Assembly (NCBI GenBank): GCA_036426205.1
Contig: CM071570.1
Location: forward strand, 142,530,563-142,594,562
Direction: 5' to 3'
DNA: 64,000 bases
From: Ascaphus truei
Taxonomy: Eukaryota > Chordata > Amphibia > Anura > Ascaphidae
The notes below the pieces were generated by a model. The model was not told the DNA's origin. It was given only the letters and a program-made list of their open reading frames with translations, and searched no databases. The position numbers and the translations under genes were made by a program. Positions 22,678-34,139 of the stretch are shown here, piece by piece; the first letter of the stretch is position 1, and every line of letters begins with the position of its first letter.

Positions 22678-23425
22678 CCCTCCGAATCCAGGCGTATCAG
22701 GAAGCTCTCGACCCGCGACGTCATCACCCGCAATCCGTCTCCATTCTCCATGAAGAACAGCATCAGCTACAAAAATCTTCTTTCTTCCATCTTCTTTCTC
22801 CTTCTTCTATCCATCTGTCATTAACTTCTTATTTTCTTTAATCTCCTATCTTCTTTATTTAAATCCAAAACCCCATATTAAATCCACAACGGATGTTGCC
22901 TTGGCGTCTTCTTGAGCTAAAATGAGACAGAACAGGCCTTATATAGGGCCTGTGACATCACATTTTAGGGTCAGATGGTAAAGCTCCAATCCGATTGGAC
23001 GCTCATCTCCAAAGGAGGTATGGCACATCCTTAAAACCACATGGCTGATATCACATGGTATTACAGCCAATGTGATTGAAGACAATCCCATTGTTTCCTC
23101 TAACATGTGATACATTCCATGAGTAAAAAGGATGTGACACCACTTTAAGGGATGATATCACATCCATTAAACTAATGTGCAGAGTTGTTTTTAAAATGTT
23201 AAAGAAGCTTTCAATTCCTGTGTATCGTAAATACGACCACAGGCCACTGGAAGCTATTATGCGGGACAGTAGGTAAAAAAACTCAACCCCTTAATTAAAA
23301 CTGTATTAGGAGTCTGGGAAAGAGTGTATTTAAAAAGGCAATAAACTAAACTTTCCTTAACCTGGGTGTTTTTTTGTCTCTTAATGACTGTGTCTCCCCC
23401 TCCCCCAATGTGTGGTGATGTGTCT
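22678..23425. other. Continuation of the satellite-like repeat region
   Basis: After the insertion the host sequence resumes at the duplicated target. It contains small inverted stretches such as the 'cacatgg'/'ccatgtg' type near 23030-23060. No gene is visible. Confidence 0.4.
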
Positions 23426-24397
23426 TACAAAGTTAAATAACAGATGAGGTTGATAAAAGACATGTGTCCATCAAGTTCAACCTATGCTAAATTTAGATGC
23501 CAGATACTTATCCTATATTTATAGTATTTTGATCCAGAGGAATGCAACCATAAAACCGAGTGAAACATAATCCAATGCTCTCTCAGCAGGGGAAAAAAAA
23601 TTATTTCCTGACTCCAAATAATGGCAATCATATTTCTCCCTGGATCAACATCCTTTCCATGTTTAGTTGTTTGATATAAACCTGCATACCTTTATTTTTT
23701 TTAAGATGTTTAACCTTTTATTGAAGATATCTATTGTATCTGCCAATAACAGTCTCCAAGGGTAATCCCTTCCACATTTTAACTGTTCTTACTGTAAAAA
23801 ACCCTTATATTTCTCCAACCTTATGGGATGATCCTGTGTTGTTTGTACTGCCCTTAGGGTGAATAGTTCTTTTGAAAGCTCCTTACTGTATATTGACACT
23901 GAATATATTTGTATATAGTTATCATATCCTTTCTTAGACACTTCTTTTCTTATGTAAACAAATCTAATTTAGCTATCTTATCCTCATAAATCAGATGTTC
24001 CATACATTTTATTAATTTGGTGGCTATTTGAACTTTTTCTAGTTCCATAAAAAAAAATTATGGAGTGGAAAACTTTTTCTATATTCAAGGTGTGGTCTTA
24101 CTACTGCTTTATACAGTAGCTTAATTATGCTTACTTTCCTTCCATTCATACCCTGTTTAATGTTGATTAGATCTTTTTTTCCTTTGCAGCTGCTGCTTGA
24201 CATTGGGCACTATTGCTAAGCCTGCTGTATACAAGCACTCCTAAATCCTTCTCATCAAGGATTCATGTAATTTTGCTCCATTTAATTTGTAAATGGCCTG
24301 TTTATTCCTGTTTCCCAAAAAAACTTACATTTATCTGTTTAAATCCTCTAAATTAACTTCCTAGTCATGAGTTTCATCCCACTGTGCTTCAGCTCCC

Positions 24398-25380
24398 TTA
24401 TGCTGCAGATATTAATTCAAGCTCCCCCATTTTATCTGTCAGGCTTCTTCCATTAGCAAGCATGCATTTAAGGATTTTTCCAGTTTGTGCTATTATCTTA
24501 TCTGCTCCTGCCTTTGTTCTCCAATTGGATTTAGTCTTTAGAAGTTTACTAGTAGTATCTTTATTTAATATGGGTGCCTCCCTGCTTGCTAAACTGCCAA
24601 TTCTCCCCTTTCTACCTCTATGACCCCTAGCTATTTCCCCATTCCTATCTATTCTGTCTAGTCCTGCGGTGCGCAAACTGGGGGCAGGAAATTTTTCTGG
24701 GGGGTAGGGAGGGGGCGCGGGCAGATGCAGAGGCCCCGCACTCTTCCCAAGGCATTTAATTTAATGCCAGGGGATGGTATGAGGCCCCTGTAACACTCCA
24801 CTTACCTTGATTCAGCCGGTGATGCGTCGCCATGGCAATGCAGCATCAAATGACGTCACATGACCCTGCAGTGTCATTTGATGCGGATGCAAGCTAAACA
24901 GGGGGATGCAGCAGGAAAAGTTTCCGCTCTCCTGGTCTAGTCCATTACCTCTTTCTTGTCCCTCTACCCTCTATCCTAGTTTAAAATTTCCTCCAACCTT
25001 TTTACGATCCTCCCCCCTAGCACAGAAAATCCCTCTTCGTTGAGGTGCAATCCATCTCTACTATAAAGATACCACTCAGAGATGAACTCCCAGTGCTCTA
25101 AAAGCCCACCACCGTCCTTCCTACACCAATTTTGGAGCCCTGTATTAATCTCCCTGAGCTCCAACTATCTCCCTGGGGTATTGCATGGCACTGGAATTAT
25201 TTCTGGAAATACTACTTTGGAGGTCCCTGTCTTAAACTTGCGGCCTAGATCCCTAAAATAATTTTTTAGGAACCTCCATCTTTCTGTAATTTTGTCATTG
25301 GTGCTAACGTGTACCAAGACAGGTGGATCAGTCCGAAACCCTCCCAACAATTTTGCCTGCCGCCTGGTGTTTCTTGTCAT
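24398..25380 (-). pseudogene. CR1 ORF1 esterase fragment and start of ORF2
   Basis: The frame 25380-25165 contains 'VHVSTNDKITERW', corresponding to the V-x-IGTND block of the SGNH-type esterase in CR1 ORF1; here the Gly is replaced by Ser. The frame 25164-24976 ends with 'LYSRDGLHLNEEGFSVLG', which holds the catalytic-type D-x-x-H. After the hAT insertion, 24663-24398 reads into 'LANGRSLTDKMGELELI', the first residues of the ORF2 endonuclease. A related copy in the other orientation is at 28985-30510. Confidence 0.8.
24664..24934. mobile_element. hAT-like non-autonomous transposon nested in CR1
   Basis: A 271-bp insertion with an 8-bp target duplication GTCTAGTC (24656-24663 and 24935-24942). 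The imperfect terminal inverted repeats are CTGCGGTGCGCAAACT and CAGGAGAGCGGAAACT. The duplication length and the CNGNGGTGCGC-like end fit hAT. It encodes nothing and is GC-richer than its surroundings. Confidence 0.85.
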
Positions 25381-26265
25381 AAATGAATCACATACAGGAT
25401 AGCTACAAGCTCATATTGAACCCCCAAAATAACCACAACATATATATAAGCATATAAGTGTCACCGAGGAGTGCTACTGAGCATGGCAATATATATTTAA
25501 AACCAGAGACAGAACATGAAACACAGACAGAGCTCAGTGCACATCCAGTGAAACTTATACACGGTACAGTGCCTAAATATATATGTATAGATATCTATTA
25601 AATAAAATGGTCTTTTAGTTTAACATTTTGGCCAAAGTGTTGTAAAGCCCTTGAGCCACTTCACGGCAGACCACCTCTCAAGGGTACCTAACACTAATAT
25701 ATATATATATAACCTGGGGTTTGTGGCAGCAATATAGAAGTGGTTCAAGCACAGATTCTCTCCACTGCACCTATACAAGAAACTGATTGTAAGTAAGCAT
25801 TATTCCTGTCTGCTGGGGAGGGTCAGAGTTCTGAGGTACTGCACAATTGTGTGCTTTGTTTATCTCTTATAGGAGGAACCATCAGGATCCCTTCCTTATT
25901 TCCACCAGCTTGGATTCCAGGGGAAGGTCTCCCTAAGGACTGTAATTACCCTATGGACTTTGCGTCTCTTGTGCAGTGTTTTTAAGCACCAGGTATCTGT
26001 GTTTTATTTGCAATTCTGTTACATGTTAGTTTATGAGAGACTTACTCCATGAGACACCTTGGCAGCTTTTGATATCTCCAGCAGGTATCATCATTAATTA
26101 TCACGAGTAGTAGCACTGTTTATTTTTCACTTACATATCACTTTTATTTTTTGTATTAGTATTGTGATTGTTTCAATTCACAGTTGTGTAGCACTCACGT
26201 ATATTTAGGTCAAGCGCTGTTTAGTTTAGGGTCTTATTTCACTAGCAATCTTAATGTTACATATA
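25381..26265. other. Unclassified interval
   Basis: Contains a short TA run (25696-25710). No coding region or clear inverted repeat is seen. Confidence 0.35.
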
Positions 26266-26269
26266 TTAT

Positions 26270-28430
26270 TTATGTTAGATATGACTTTGGACCAAAAGGT
26301 TGGATACATGGACAATCCCACCATATAGTGTCTGTATTACCAGAGCCCCTCCAACATCTGTCTGACGTATTTGAAAATATTGTGCCTAATTTTGCACGGG
26401 TATAATACCATCTAAACATAATTTTATGTATATTTACAAAAATGTTGACTGATATAGTGGCTTTGCTGTTTGTTTCCGCATGCACCAGAAGCTGAGGCCC
26501 ACCTTACTTCTGGCGCACTGACATCAGAGAGGCCCCTCACACGCCGCAATTGTTGGAAGCTCAGCATGTGACAGAGTGAAAAATAGGCCTGCAGCTGATG
26601 GAGAGCTGGGGCCTAGCCTCGACCAGCAGCCGAGCCTGGCCAAAAATTGGGGCCAGCTTGCAGCGCCAGCTGCCAGGCCCCCTCCGCCACCATGCCCGGG
26701 AAACTTGTCCCGGCTGTCTCTTCCTGCCGGTGGCCCTGCTGGTCATTGATATCTCTCTTTTAGTGAGGTTAATGTTTTAATTTGGTCAAGGAATAAATGG
26801 TCTGATTTTCTAAGGAGTTGTGCTTCTCTCCAATTCTTTCATTCTCTTTCCCGGGTCATATTTTTGGTTATCTAGTATGGGTGTTAAGGGTGATGGGAAG
26901 TAAGTGAGATTGTGTTTAATGGCTAGTGAGTTCCATGTTTTTATTACTTCTGTGATTGTTGGAGGAGTTTTTGGTACAATTGGTCTATGAGATTTATCAA
27001 TTCAGCTATACATATCTAGATTATTGTGTTTAAATATTTTCTTTTCTATTTGGACCCATATATGATGGTAATCATTTGCATGCCTGTCTAGTATGCTGGA
27101 AAGTAGCATGGCTGAGTAATACAGCATGAAGTCCACGATAAACAGTCCTCTGGAGAGTTTTCTGCATGTTTAGATTTTATCTTGTTCACGTGGTTGCTTT
27201 TGGGCCATACAAATTTATTCATGCAGGTCCGTAAATCTTTGAAATAGGAGGTAGATATGGAATTGTTTGGAGTATAGTACTCTCTGTAGTATATTCCTTT
27301 TAATTACATTAATTGTGCAGACCCATGATATACAGTAAATAAATTGTTCAATTTGTTATGGTCTTGTTTAATCATAAGAAGGAGTTTTGGGAGGTTGGCT
27401 TTATATACATCTTGTGGGTGTGGGGCCTTAGTATTTTACATAGTGCATGTTCCATTTAAATGGAAACATGTTCTTTAAATGTTGTACTGTTTGTGCTGGT
27501 AGGGAAATATTATGAGCCCCAGATTTGTTGTAGTTGATTTTGGAATTGGATAATTGACTGAATTTGTCTATTTCTTTCATCAGATTGGGCATTGAGATAA
27601 TTAGGTTGATAAGGGTCGGGAGAATGTCATCGGTGTACAAAGCCAGTTTGTGGTCGTGTCCATATATTAGAATTCTCGTTATGTCAGGGTTGTTCCTGAT
27701 ACATTCTGCCAGCGGTTCTAAGGCTATGGCGAATAGAAGGGGCGATAGAGGGCATCCCTGTCTGGTGTCATTACAGATTTTGAAGGGGTCAGAGAGAGAT
27801 CCGCTTATCTTCACTCTTGCTTAAGGAGGATATATAGAGCTTTTATGTAGATTAAGAAGGTCTTGCCAAATCCCATCTTCTCTAGTGTCCAAAACATAAA
27901 GTTCCAATTCAGCCTATCGAAAGCTTTCTCCATTTCCCTGGACATAAATAAAGCGGGGGTCTTGATTTTTTGTATGTAATGAATATATGTTTATTATTTT
28001 CCTGGTGTAATCTCTCACTTCTCCATGGGGTATGAAGCCTGCTTGGTCTAGGTTGATGAGGCTAAGCAGTAGTTTATTAATCCTAATAATCTACATTTAG
28101 GAGCGATATCGGCCTATAACTAGAGCAATTCGGTGGGTCTCTTCCAGGTTTGTGTATAACTGATATGTGTGTGTCTAGAGTTTGCGGAGGAAAGCTTTTT
28201 GTTGTCTAATGGCATTTAATGTTAATGCCATGTGTGGTATCAGGGTTTCACTAAAGGTTTTGAAGTATTAGTGGGTACATCTGTTTTACCATTGGGTAGC
28301 TCTTTAATCACTGTATCAATTTCTTCTGTACATATACGTAGGCTTGCTTAGGTCAGATTTAACACTTTTGTGCCGTTTTTATGAGAGGCAGAGATTGTAG
28401 ATACTGGGTGATTTGTTTGTTCATCATTTG
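26270..28430 (-). pseudogene. L1-clade LINE ORF2, degraded (minus)
   Basis: Reading right to left, 28130-28070 gives a 'GRYRS'-like remnant of SYRPISLLN. 27960-27840 gives 'EKAFDRLNWNFM' (RT motif A region). 27814-27428 is an open 128-codon frame with 'TRQGCPLSPLLFAIALEPLAE' and 'ALYTDDIL', where the usual YADD is YTDD. The C-terminal Cys motif region appears at 26485-26270 ('CWRG..TIWWDCPCIQ'), with some Cys/His residues lost. A GC-rich stretch (26480-26760) with internal inverted repeats seems to be inserted between the RT and the C-terminus. Many stops; not functional. Confidence 0.8.
26480..26760. repeat. GC-rich insertion inside the L1
   Basis: About 280 bp, much GC-richer than the flanking L1, with short self-complementary blocks such as 'ggcctagcctcg'/'cgagcctggcc'. 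Exact ends and any target duplication could not be fixed by eye. Confidence 0.4.
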
Positions 28431-28448
28431 TGGTGTTTGTGTGGGGTA

Positions 28449-28880
28449 ATTTTGCAAGTGATTCGCTTGCGTGTAATGACTGATCCGTGTGGTTGATTTG
28501 AAGTGCTGGTTGTTTAAAGTATGTGCAGTTAGAACCAGAAGGAAAGGGAAGTACTGGGTAGACTAGCAGGGGTGGCTGTTTTTGGGGAGTGTGCAGTGGG
28601 TTTATTTATTTTTAAAGTGTGCTGTAATTTGAAGCCTGTAACTTTTTTCCCCCTTTCTCCTGCCTGAGGCAGAGTGGGTGTGGTTGGTTAATTGGCTGGC
28701 CTAACACACCTGCAGTGGGTGGGGTTAGTTAATTGATAACCTAACACACCTGGTGGGTGTCCCTATTTAAACAGAGGCTTCTAACGAATTCTGAGCTTGC
28801 GTGTACTGACTGATCCATGTGGTTGATTTGAAGTGCTGGTTGTTTAAAGTGTGTGCAGTTAGAACCAGAAGCAGTTTGAA
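28449..28880 (+). repeat. Duplicated leader unit upstream of CR1 ORF1
   Basis: A block of about 80 bp ('gcttgcgtgta', 'ctgactgatcc', 'gtggttgatttgaagtgctg', 'gttagaaccagaag') occurs at about 28453-28534 and again at about 28797-28874, about 344 bp apart. It lies directly before the CR1 ORF1. It may be a repeated 5' UTR/promoter unit as known in some LINEs. A second nearly repeated motif between the copies, 'ctaacacacctg', also occurs twice. Confidence 0.65.
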
Positions 28881-28984
28881 CAATGAAGCGGTTAATCAGG
28901 GTATAGTATATTGAAGTACAGTTTACTGTTAGTACTTCTAAACTTCATAGTTGCTAGAATGAGCAGGATTTAAAATGCCACTCA

Positions 28985-30510
28985 ATACACATCTTGCCAC
29001 ATGTATGTGCACTTGGAGCAGCTGTTCCAAAGAGCATACCGCTGTGAGAGGTGTGAGTGGGTGGTCTCCTTAGAATCAGAGATTGCTGATCTGAAGAGGC
29101 AACTTGCAATATTGAGGGACATTGGCAATCTTGAAAGGGAATTAGAGCTCACTGAGCAGGCCCTTGCTTCGACTAGTGGTGCAGATGGTGGCGCTGTTAG
29201 TGAGGAGCAGGTAGGTAGCTGGGTGACAGTTAGAAGGGGAAGCAGGGGCAATAGGAAGAGGCAGGTCGTTTCTGAGCTGACACATCCCAATAGATTTGCC
29301 GTGTTGAGTGAAGATATTGGAATGTCGGGCAGAAATGGCAAGGCTGGGGGAGACTAATTCCTCTAGCAGCCAGGGGAATTGTTCCTCCAGCACAGAGGGG
29401 ACTCAGGATGCTCAGATACAAAGAAGATTGTGGTGGTAGGGGACTCCATTATTAGAAAGGTAGATAGGGCAATCTGTTGCCGTGACCGCATGAACCGAAC
29501 AGTTTGTTGTCTCCCGGGTGCTCGGGTTCGGCACATTGTGGATCGGGTAGACAGATTGCTGGGGGAGGGGGGTGGCTGGGATTGACCTGGCGGTTTTGGT
29601 AAACATTGGCACCAATGACAAAGTTAGAGAAAGATGGAGGGTCCTAAAAAAATGATTACAGGGATCTAGGCCAAAAGCTTAAGGCAAGGACCTCCAAGGT
29701 AGTATTTTCTGAAATACTACCAGTGCCATGCGCTCCCGCAGGGAGACAGTCAGAGATCAGGGAGGTTAATGCATGGCTAAGAAAGTGGTGAAAGGAAGGA
29801 GGGGTTTGGGTTTTTAGAGCACTGGGACTCCTTTTCTGAGAGATGCTATCTATATTCTAGGGACGGATTGCACCTCAATGAAGAGGGATAATGAACTAAA
29901 TTGAATAGAAGAGGATACAAGGTGGTATGGAGATAGAATGGGGGCAAGTGCGAGTTTGACAAGCAGTGCGACACCCATAGTAAATACAGATAATACTAGA
30001 AAACTTCTAAAGACTAAACCAAGTGATCGCAGAAAGGAAGGAGCAGATAAGATAATAGTACAGGCTGAAAAAAACTTAAATGCATGCTTGCTAATGCAAG
30101 AAGCCTGACAGATAAAATGGCGGAGCTTGAATTAATAGCTCCAAGGGAGCAGTATGATATCATAGGCATTACTGAAACATGATGGGATGAAACGCATGAC
30201 TGGACAGTTAATTTAGAGGGTTTTTCCCTTTTTCGGAAGGATCGAACAAATAGAAGGGGAGGTGGAGTATGTTTACATGTTAAACCGGATCTAAAACCTA
30301 TTATAAGGGATGATATTTATGAAGGGAATGATGAAAATGTAGAGACTTTGTGGATAGAAATTAGCAGTGGAGGTAAAATTATTAAGAAAATGTTTGTGGG
30401 AATATGCTATAAACCACCAAGTATCTGTGAGATTGAGGAAGCTAAAATACTTTTGCAAATGGAAAAGGCATCAAAACTGGGTCATGTTTGCATAATGGGG
30501 GATTTTAATT
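28985..30510 (+). mobile_element. CR1 LINE, ORF1 to start of ORF2 (plus)
   Basis: ORF1 begins around 29001 with a Cys pair ('CERCEW') and a coiled-coil-like Leu/Glu segment ('LESEIADLKRQLAIL'). It continues after a stop into the esterase domain: 'VVGDSIIRKV' (GDS, nucleophile Ser) near 29430, 'VNIGTNDK' near 29605 and 'GTDCTSMKRDNE', a mutated D-x-x-H region, near 29862. ORF2 starts with 'LANARSLTDKMAELELI' around 30083. The endonuclease runs to 'IMGDFNY' (30498-30512), where the L2 element interrupts it. Several stops are present. Confidence 0.8.
30348..30510 (+). pseudogene. CR1 endonuclease fragment, cut by L2
   Basis: The open stretch contains 'VGICYKPPS' and 'HVCIMGDFNY', the APE-type endonuclease blocks with the GDFN metal-site residues. 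It stops abruptly where the L2 3' tail begins. The rest of the endonuclease is not found on the far side of the L2. Confidence 0.75.
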
Positions 30511-33500
30511 ATTGTATTGTATGTATTGTATGTCTTTATTTATATAGCGCCATTAATGTACATAGCGCTTCACAGCAGTAATACATGTGGTATTCCAATA
30601 AATAACAGATAATATAAATAACAGATCATGGGAATAAGTTCTTTAGACATTAAGGAAGAGGAGTCCCTACTCCGAGGAGCTTACAGTCTAATTGGTAGGT
30701 AGGGAGAACGTACAGAGACAGTAGGAGGGAGTTCTGGTAAGTGCATCTGCAGGGGGCCAAGCTTTATGTGCCATGTGTTCAGAATAGCCACAGTGCTATT
30801 CATATTCTTCTTTAAGCAAGTGTGTCTTAAGGTGGGTCTTAAAGGTGGATAGAGAGGGTGCTAGTCGGGTACTGAGGGGAAGGGCATTCCAGAGGTGAGG
30901 GGCAGTCAATGAAAAAGGTTTAAGGCGGGAGAGGGCTTTAGATACAAAGGGGGTAGAAAGAAGACATCCTTGAGAAGAACGCAAGAGTCTGGATGGTGCA
31001 TAACGAGAAATTAGGGCTGAGATGTAAGGAGGGGCAGAAGAGTGTAAAGCTTTAAAAGTGAGGAGAAGAATGGAGTGTGAGATGCGGGATTTGATCGGAA
31101 GCCAGGGGAGGGATTTCATGAGGGGAGATGCTGAGACAGATCTAGGAAAGAGTAGAGTGATTCTGGCAGCAGCGTTAAGGATAGATTGTAGGGGAGACAG
31201 GTGAGAGGCAGGAAGGCCGGACAGCAGGAGGTTACAGTAATCAAGACGGGAGAGAATGAGGGCCTGAGTCAGAGTTTTAGCAGTCGAGCAACAGAGGAAA
31301 GGGCGTATCTTTGTTATATTGCGGAGGAAAAAGCGACAGGTTTTAGAAATGTTTTGAATGTGAGGGGCAAATGTGAGAGAGGAGTCGAGTGTGACCCCAA
31401 GGCAGCGTGCTTGGGCTACTGGGTGAATGATCGTAGTTCCAACAGTAATGTGGAAGGAGGTAGTAGGGCCAGGTTTGGGAGGAAGTATGAGGAGCTCTGT
31501 TTTAGCCATGTTGAGTTTAAGGCGGCGGAGGGCCATCCAGGATGATATAGCAGAGAGACATTCAGAAACTTTGGTTTGTACAGTAGGTGTAAGGTCGGGT
31601 GTTGAGAAATATATTTGTGTGTCGTCAGCATAGAGGTGATAATTAAACCCAAAAGATGTTATTAGGTCACCTAGAGTGAGTGTATACAGAGAAAAGAGAA
31701 GAGGTCCCAGGACAGAGCCCTGGGGTACCCCCACAGAGAGATCAATAGAGGAGGAGGAGGTATTAGCAGAAGAGACACTGAAAGTACGATGGGAGAGGTA
31801 GGATGAGATCCAGGACAGAGCTTTGTTCCGAATGCCAAGAGTATGTAGAATGTAAAGGAGAAGAGGGTGGTCCACGGTGTCAAATGCTGCAGAGAGGTCG
31901 AGTAATATGAGCAGAGTGTAATGACCTCTGTCTTTGGCAGCATGGAGGTCGTCAGTTATTTTAGTGAGGGCTGTTTCCGTGGAGTGAGCATTACGGAAGC
32001 CAGATTGTAGAGGGTCTAGGAGAGAATAGGTGTTGAAAAAATGGAGCAAGCGAGCGAATACAAGACGTTCAAGGAGTTTAGAGGCAAAAGGCAGGAGGGA
32101 GACAGGCCGATAGTTAGAAAGACAGGTAGGGTCAAGCTTGCTGTTTTTGAGTAATGGTATGACTGTTGCATGTTTGAAGGAGGATGGAAAGGTTCCAGAG
32201 CAGAGGGAGGAGTTAAAAATGTGCGTGAGCGTAGGGATTATAGTAGGAGCAAGAGGTTTTAGGAGATGGGAGGGAATGGGGTCAAGAGGGCAAGTGGTAG
32301 AGGGAGAAGAGGCGATCAACAGCGACACATCCTCCTTTGAGACAGTGGAAAAAGAGTCAAGGAAGGCAGGAGGAGAGTTAGGAAGAAGTGTAGGATGGGA
32401 GGAAGAAACAGAGGGGATGTTCTGACGTATGGATTCCACCTTTTCCTTAAAATAGTCAGCAAAGTCCTGAGCGGAAATGGAGGAAGGAGAGGCAGCTGAG
32501 GGTGGTTTGAGTAGAGTATCAAAGACAGAGAACAGTCGGCGTGGGTTAGACTTGTGCATGTTGATTAGTGAAGAAAAGTAGGCTTGTTTAGCTTGCGAGA
32601 GGGCAGAGTTGAAACAGGATAGCATAAATTTGTAGTGAAGGAAGTCTGCGAGATTATGAGATTTCCTCCAGAGGCGTTCAGAGGAACGAGTGGAGGAATG
32701 CAGCATGCGCGTGTGGGAATTTAACCAGGGTCTAGGGTTAAAAGGGCGAGTGCGGCAGAGAGAAAGCGGGGCATGTAGATCAAGAGAGGAGGACAAGGCA
32801 GAGTTGTAGTTCCTGACCAGTTTGTCAGGGTCTGTAGCAGAGCTTAGAGAGGAGAGAGAGGAGTGTAACGTGGACTCAAAGTCAGGTAAGTGAATAGAGC
32901 GCAGGTTTCTGCAGAACCGGGGGGTAGATGGAGGTGGAGAAGGGGAGAAGCGAGATAGAAAGAATGAGATGAGGTGATGGTCAGAGAGAGGAAAAGGGGA
33001 AATGGAGAAATCAGAGAGAGAGAAGTTTTTAGTGAAATCCAGGTCTAAGTAGTGGCCATCCTTGTGGGTGCTGGCTGAAGTCCACTGTTGAAGGCCAAAA
33101 GAAGAGGTTAGAGAAAGAAAGCGGGAAGCCCAAGGGAGAGAGGGGTCATCAATGTGGCAATTGAAGTCCCCAAGGAGAAGAACAGGGGAGTCTGAGGAGA
33201 GGAAGAAAGAGAGCCAGGATTCAAAGTGAGAGAGAAAGGCAGAAGGGGGATGAGTAGAGGTAGGTGGGCGATACATGACCGCCACATGAACAGGGAGAGG
33301 AGAGAAGATCTGGACAGTGTGAACCTCAAAGGAGGGAAAGGCAAGAAAGGGGGGAATAGGAATAGTTCGGTAACGGCAGAGAGAGGAGAGCAGGAGCCCC
33401 ACACCTCCACCCCTGCCATCAAGGCGCGGAGTGTGGGAGAAGGAAAGGCCACCATATGAGAGGGCAGCTTCCAGAGCAGAGTCAGACTGAGTGAGCCAGG

Positions 33501-33617
33501 TCTCAGTTATAGCAAAGAGAAGCAGGGAGTGAGAGAGAAAGAAGTCATGCACAGAGAGGAACTTGTTAGAGAGGGAGCGAGCATTCCAAAGGGCACAGGA
33601 GAAAGGGAGAGAGGACT
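30511..33617 (-). mobile_element. L2-clade LINE, nearly complete ORF2 (minus)
   Basis: The 3' end (30511-30560) reads on the minus strand as 'GCGCTATATAAATAAAG' followed by a CAATA-type tail, the usual L2 terminus. The body is one long frame. The 5' edge at about 33617 cuts into the endonuclease ('NARSLSNK'), so the copy is slightly 5'-truncated. It sits inside the CR1 endonuclease at 30510. A plus-oriented L2 fragment is attached at its 5' edge. Confidence 0.88.
30796..33617 (-). CDS. L2 ORF2 protein: APE endonuclease and reverse transcriptase
   Basis: An uninterrupted frame of about 940 codons, open at its 5' end (no ATG; a GTG lies at 33552). Counting from that GTG, endonuclease blocks are 'ITETW' (15-19), 'RGGGVG' (47-52), 'YRPP' (94-97), 'GDFN' (128-131) and 'SDHH' (190-193). 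The RT has 'YRPVSLLP', '[11 protein letters not shown]' (motif A), '[13 protein letters not shown]' and the catalytic 'YADDT'. The C-terminus ends with 'THLLKEEYE', typical of L2. All catalytic residues appear present. The protein would nick target DNA and reverse-transcribe the element's RNA. Lack of stops suggests recent insertion; a missing N-terminus makes it unlikely to act on its own. Confidence 0.85.
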
Positions 33618-33909
33618 GGCCCTACTACCTCCTTCCACATTACTGTTGGAACTACGATCATTCACCCAGTAGCCCAAGCACGCTGCCTTGGGGTCACACT
33701 CGACTCCTCTCTCACATTTGCCCCTCACATTCAAAACATTTCTAAAACCTGTCGCTTTTTCCTCCGCAATATAACAAAGATACGCCCTTTCCTCTGTTGC
33801 TCGACTGCTAAAACTCTGACTCAGGCCCTCATTCTCTCCCGTCTTGATTACTGTAACCTCCTGCTGTCCGGCCTTCCTGCCTCTCACCTGTCTCCCCTAC
33901 AATCTATCC
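33615..33909 (+). repeat. Plus-strand L2 fragment, inverted copy of 31.19-31.48 kb
   Basis: About 290 bp are the reverse complement of the stretch at about 31190-31480 inside the adjacent L2 with no difference I could find. They encode the post-RT '[12 protein letters not shown]..' region in sense on the plus strand. Identity breaks off at 33909. The segment starts exactly where the minus-strand L2 ends. Confidence 0.85.
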
Positions 33910-34139
33910 TAAAAGTTATGCGTGAGGATAAACCTCAATAACTTCAGGATTAGGTCCATCAGGCCAGCGGAGACATTTTGCATGGATAAATAGAACTGTG
34001 TGGCGCGCAGGCCTATAAAAAGAGGGTGATACCAGTCCTCAAATCGAATGTCCAATAATGAAAAAAGTGAAAATAAAAAATAGGTGTTGGGGGTCTCCGG
34101 CTGCTCTCAAAGGATTAACCACATCCGAATGGAATCTGC

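Larger units (their letters stand above)
23430..25380 (-). mobile_element. CR1 LINE, internally collapsed (minus)
   Basis: From right to left on the minus strand: ORF1 esterase region (25380-24943), a nested hAT element (24934-24664), the ORF1/ORF2 junction (24663-24398), then directly the ORF2 C-terminus and 3' end (about 24390-23430). The last part follows the CR1 pattern of the C-terminal 'KFNKGKC', 'ADLGV' and 'VRPHLEY' region in degraded form. The endonuclease and RT core are missing. The copy is a deletion derivative. Confidence 0.75.

Noticed and set aside
33507..33887. 126-codon minus-strand frame
   Set aside because: It runs antisense through the inverted L2 fragment and the L2 5' edge; the same residues appear antisense at 31201.
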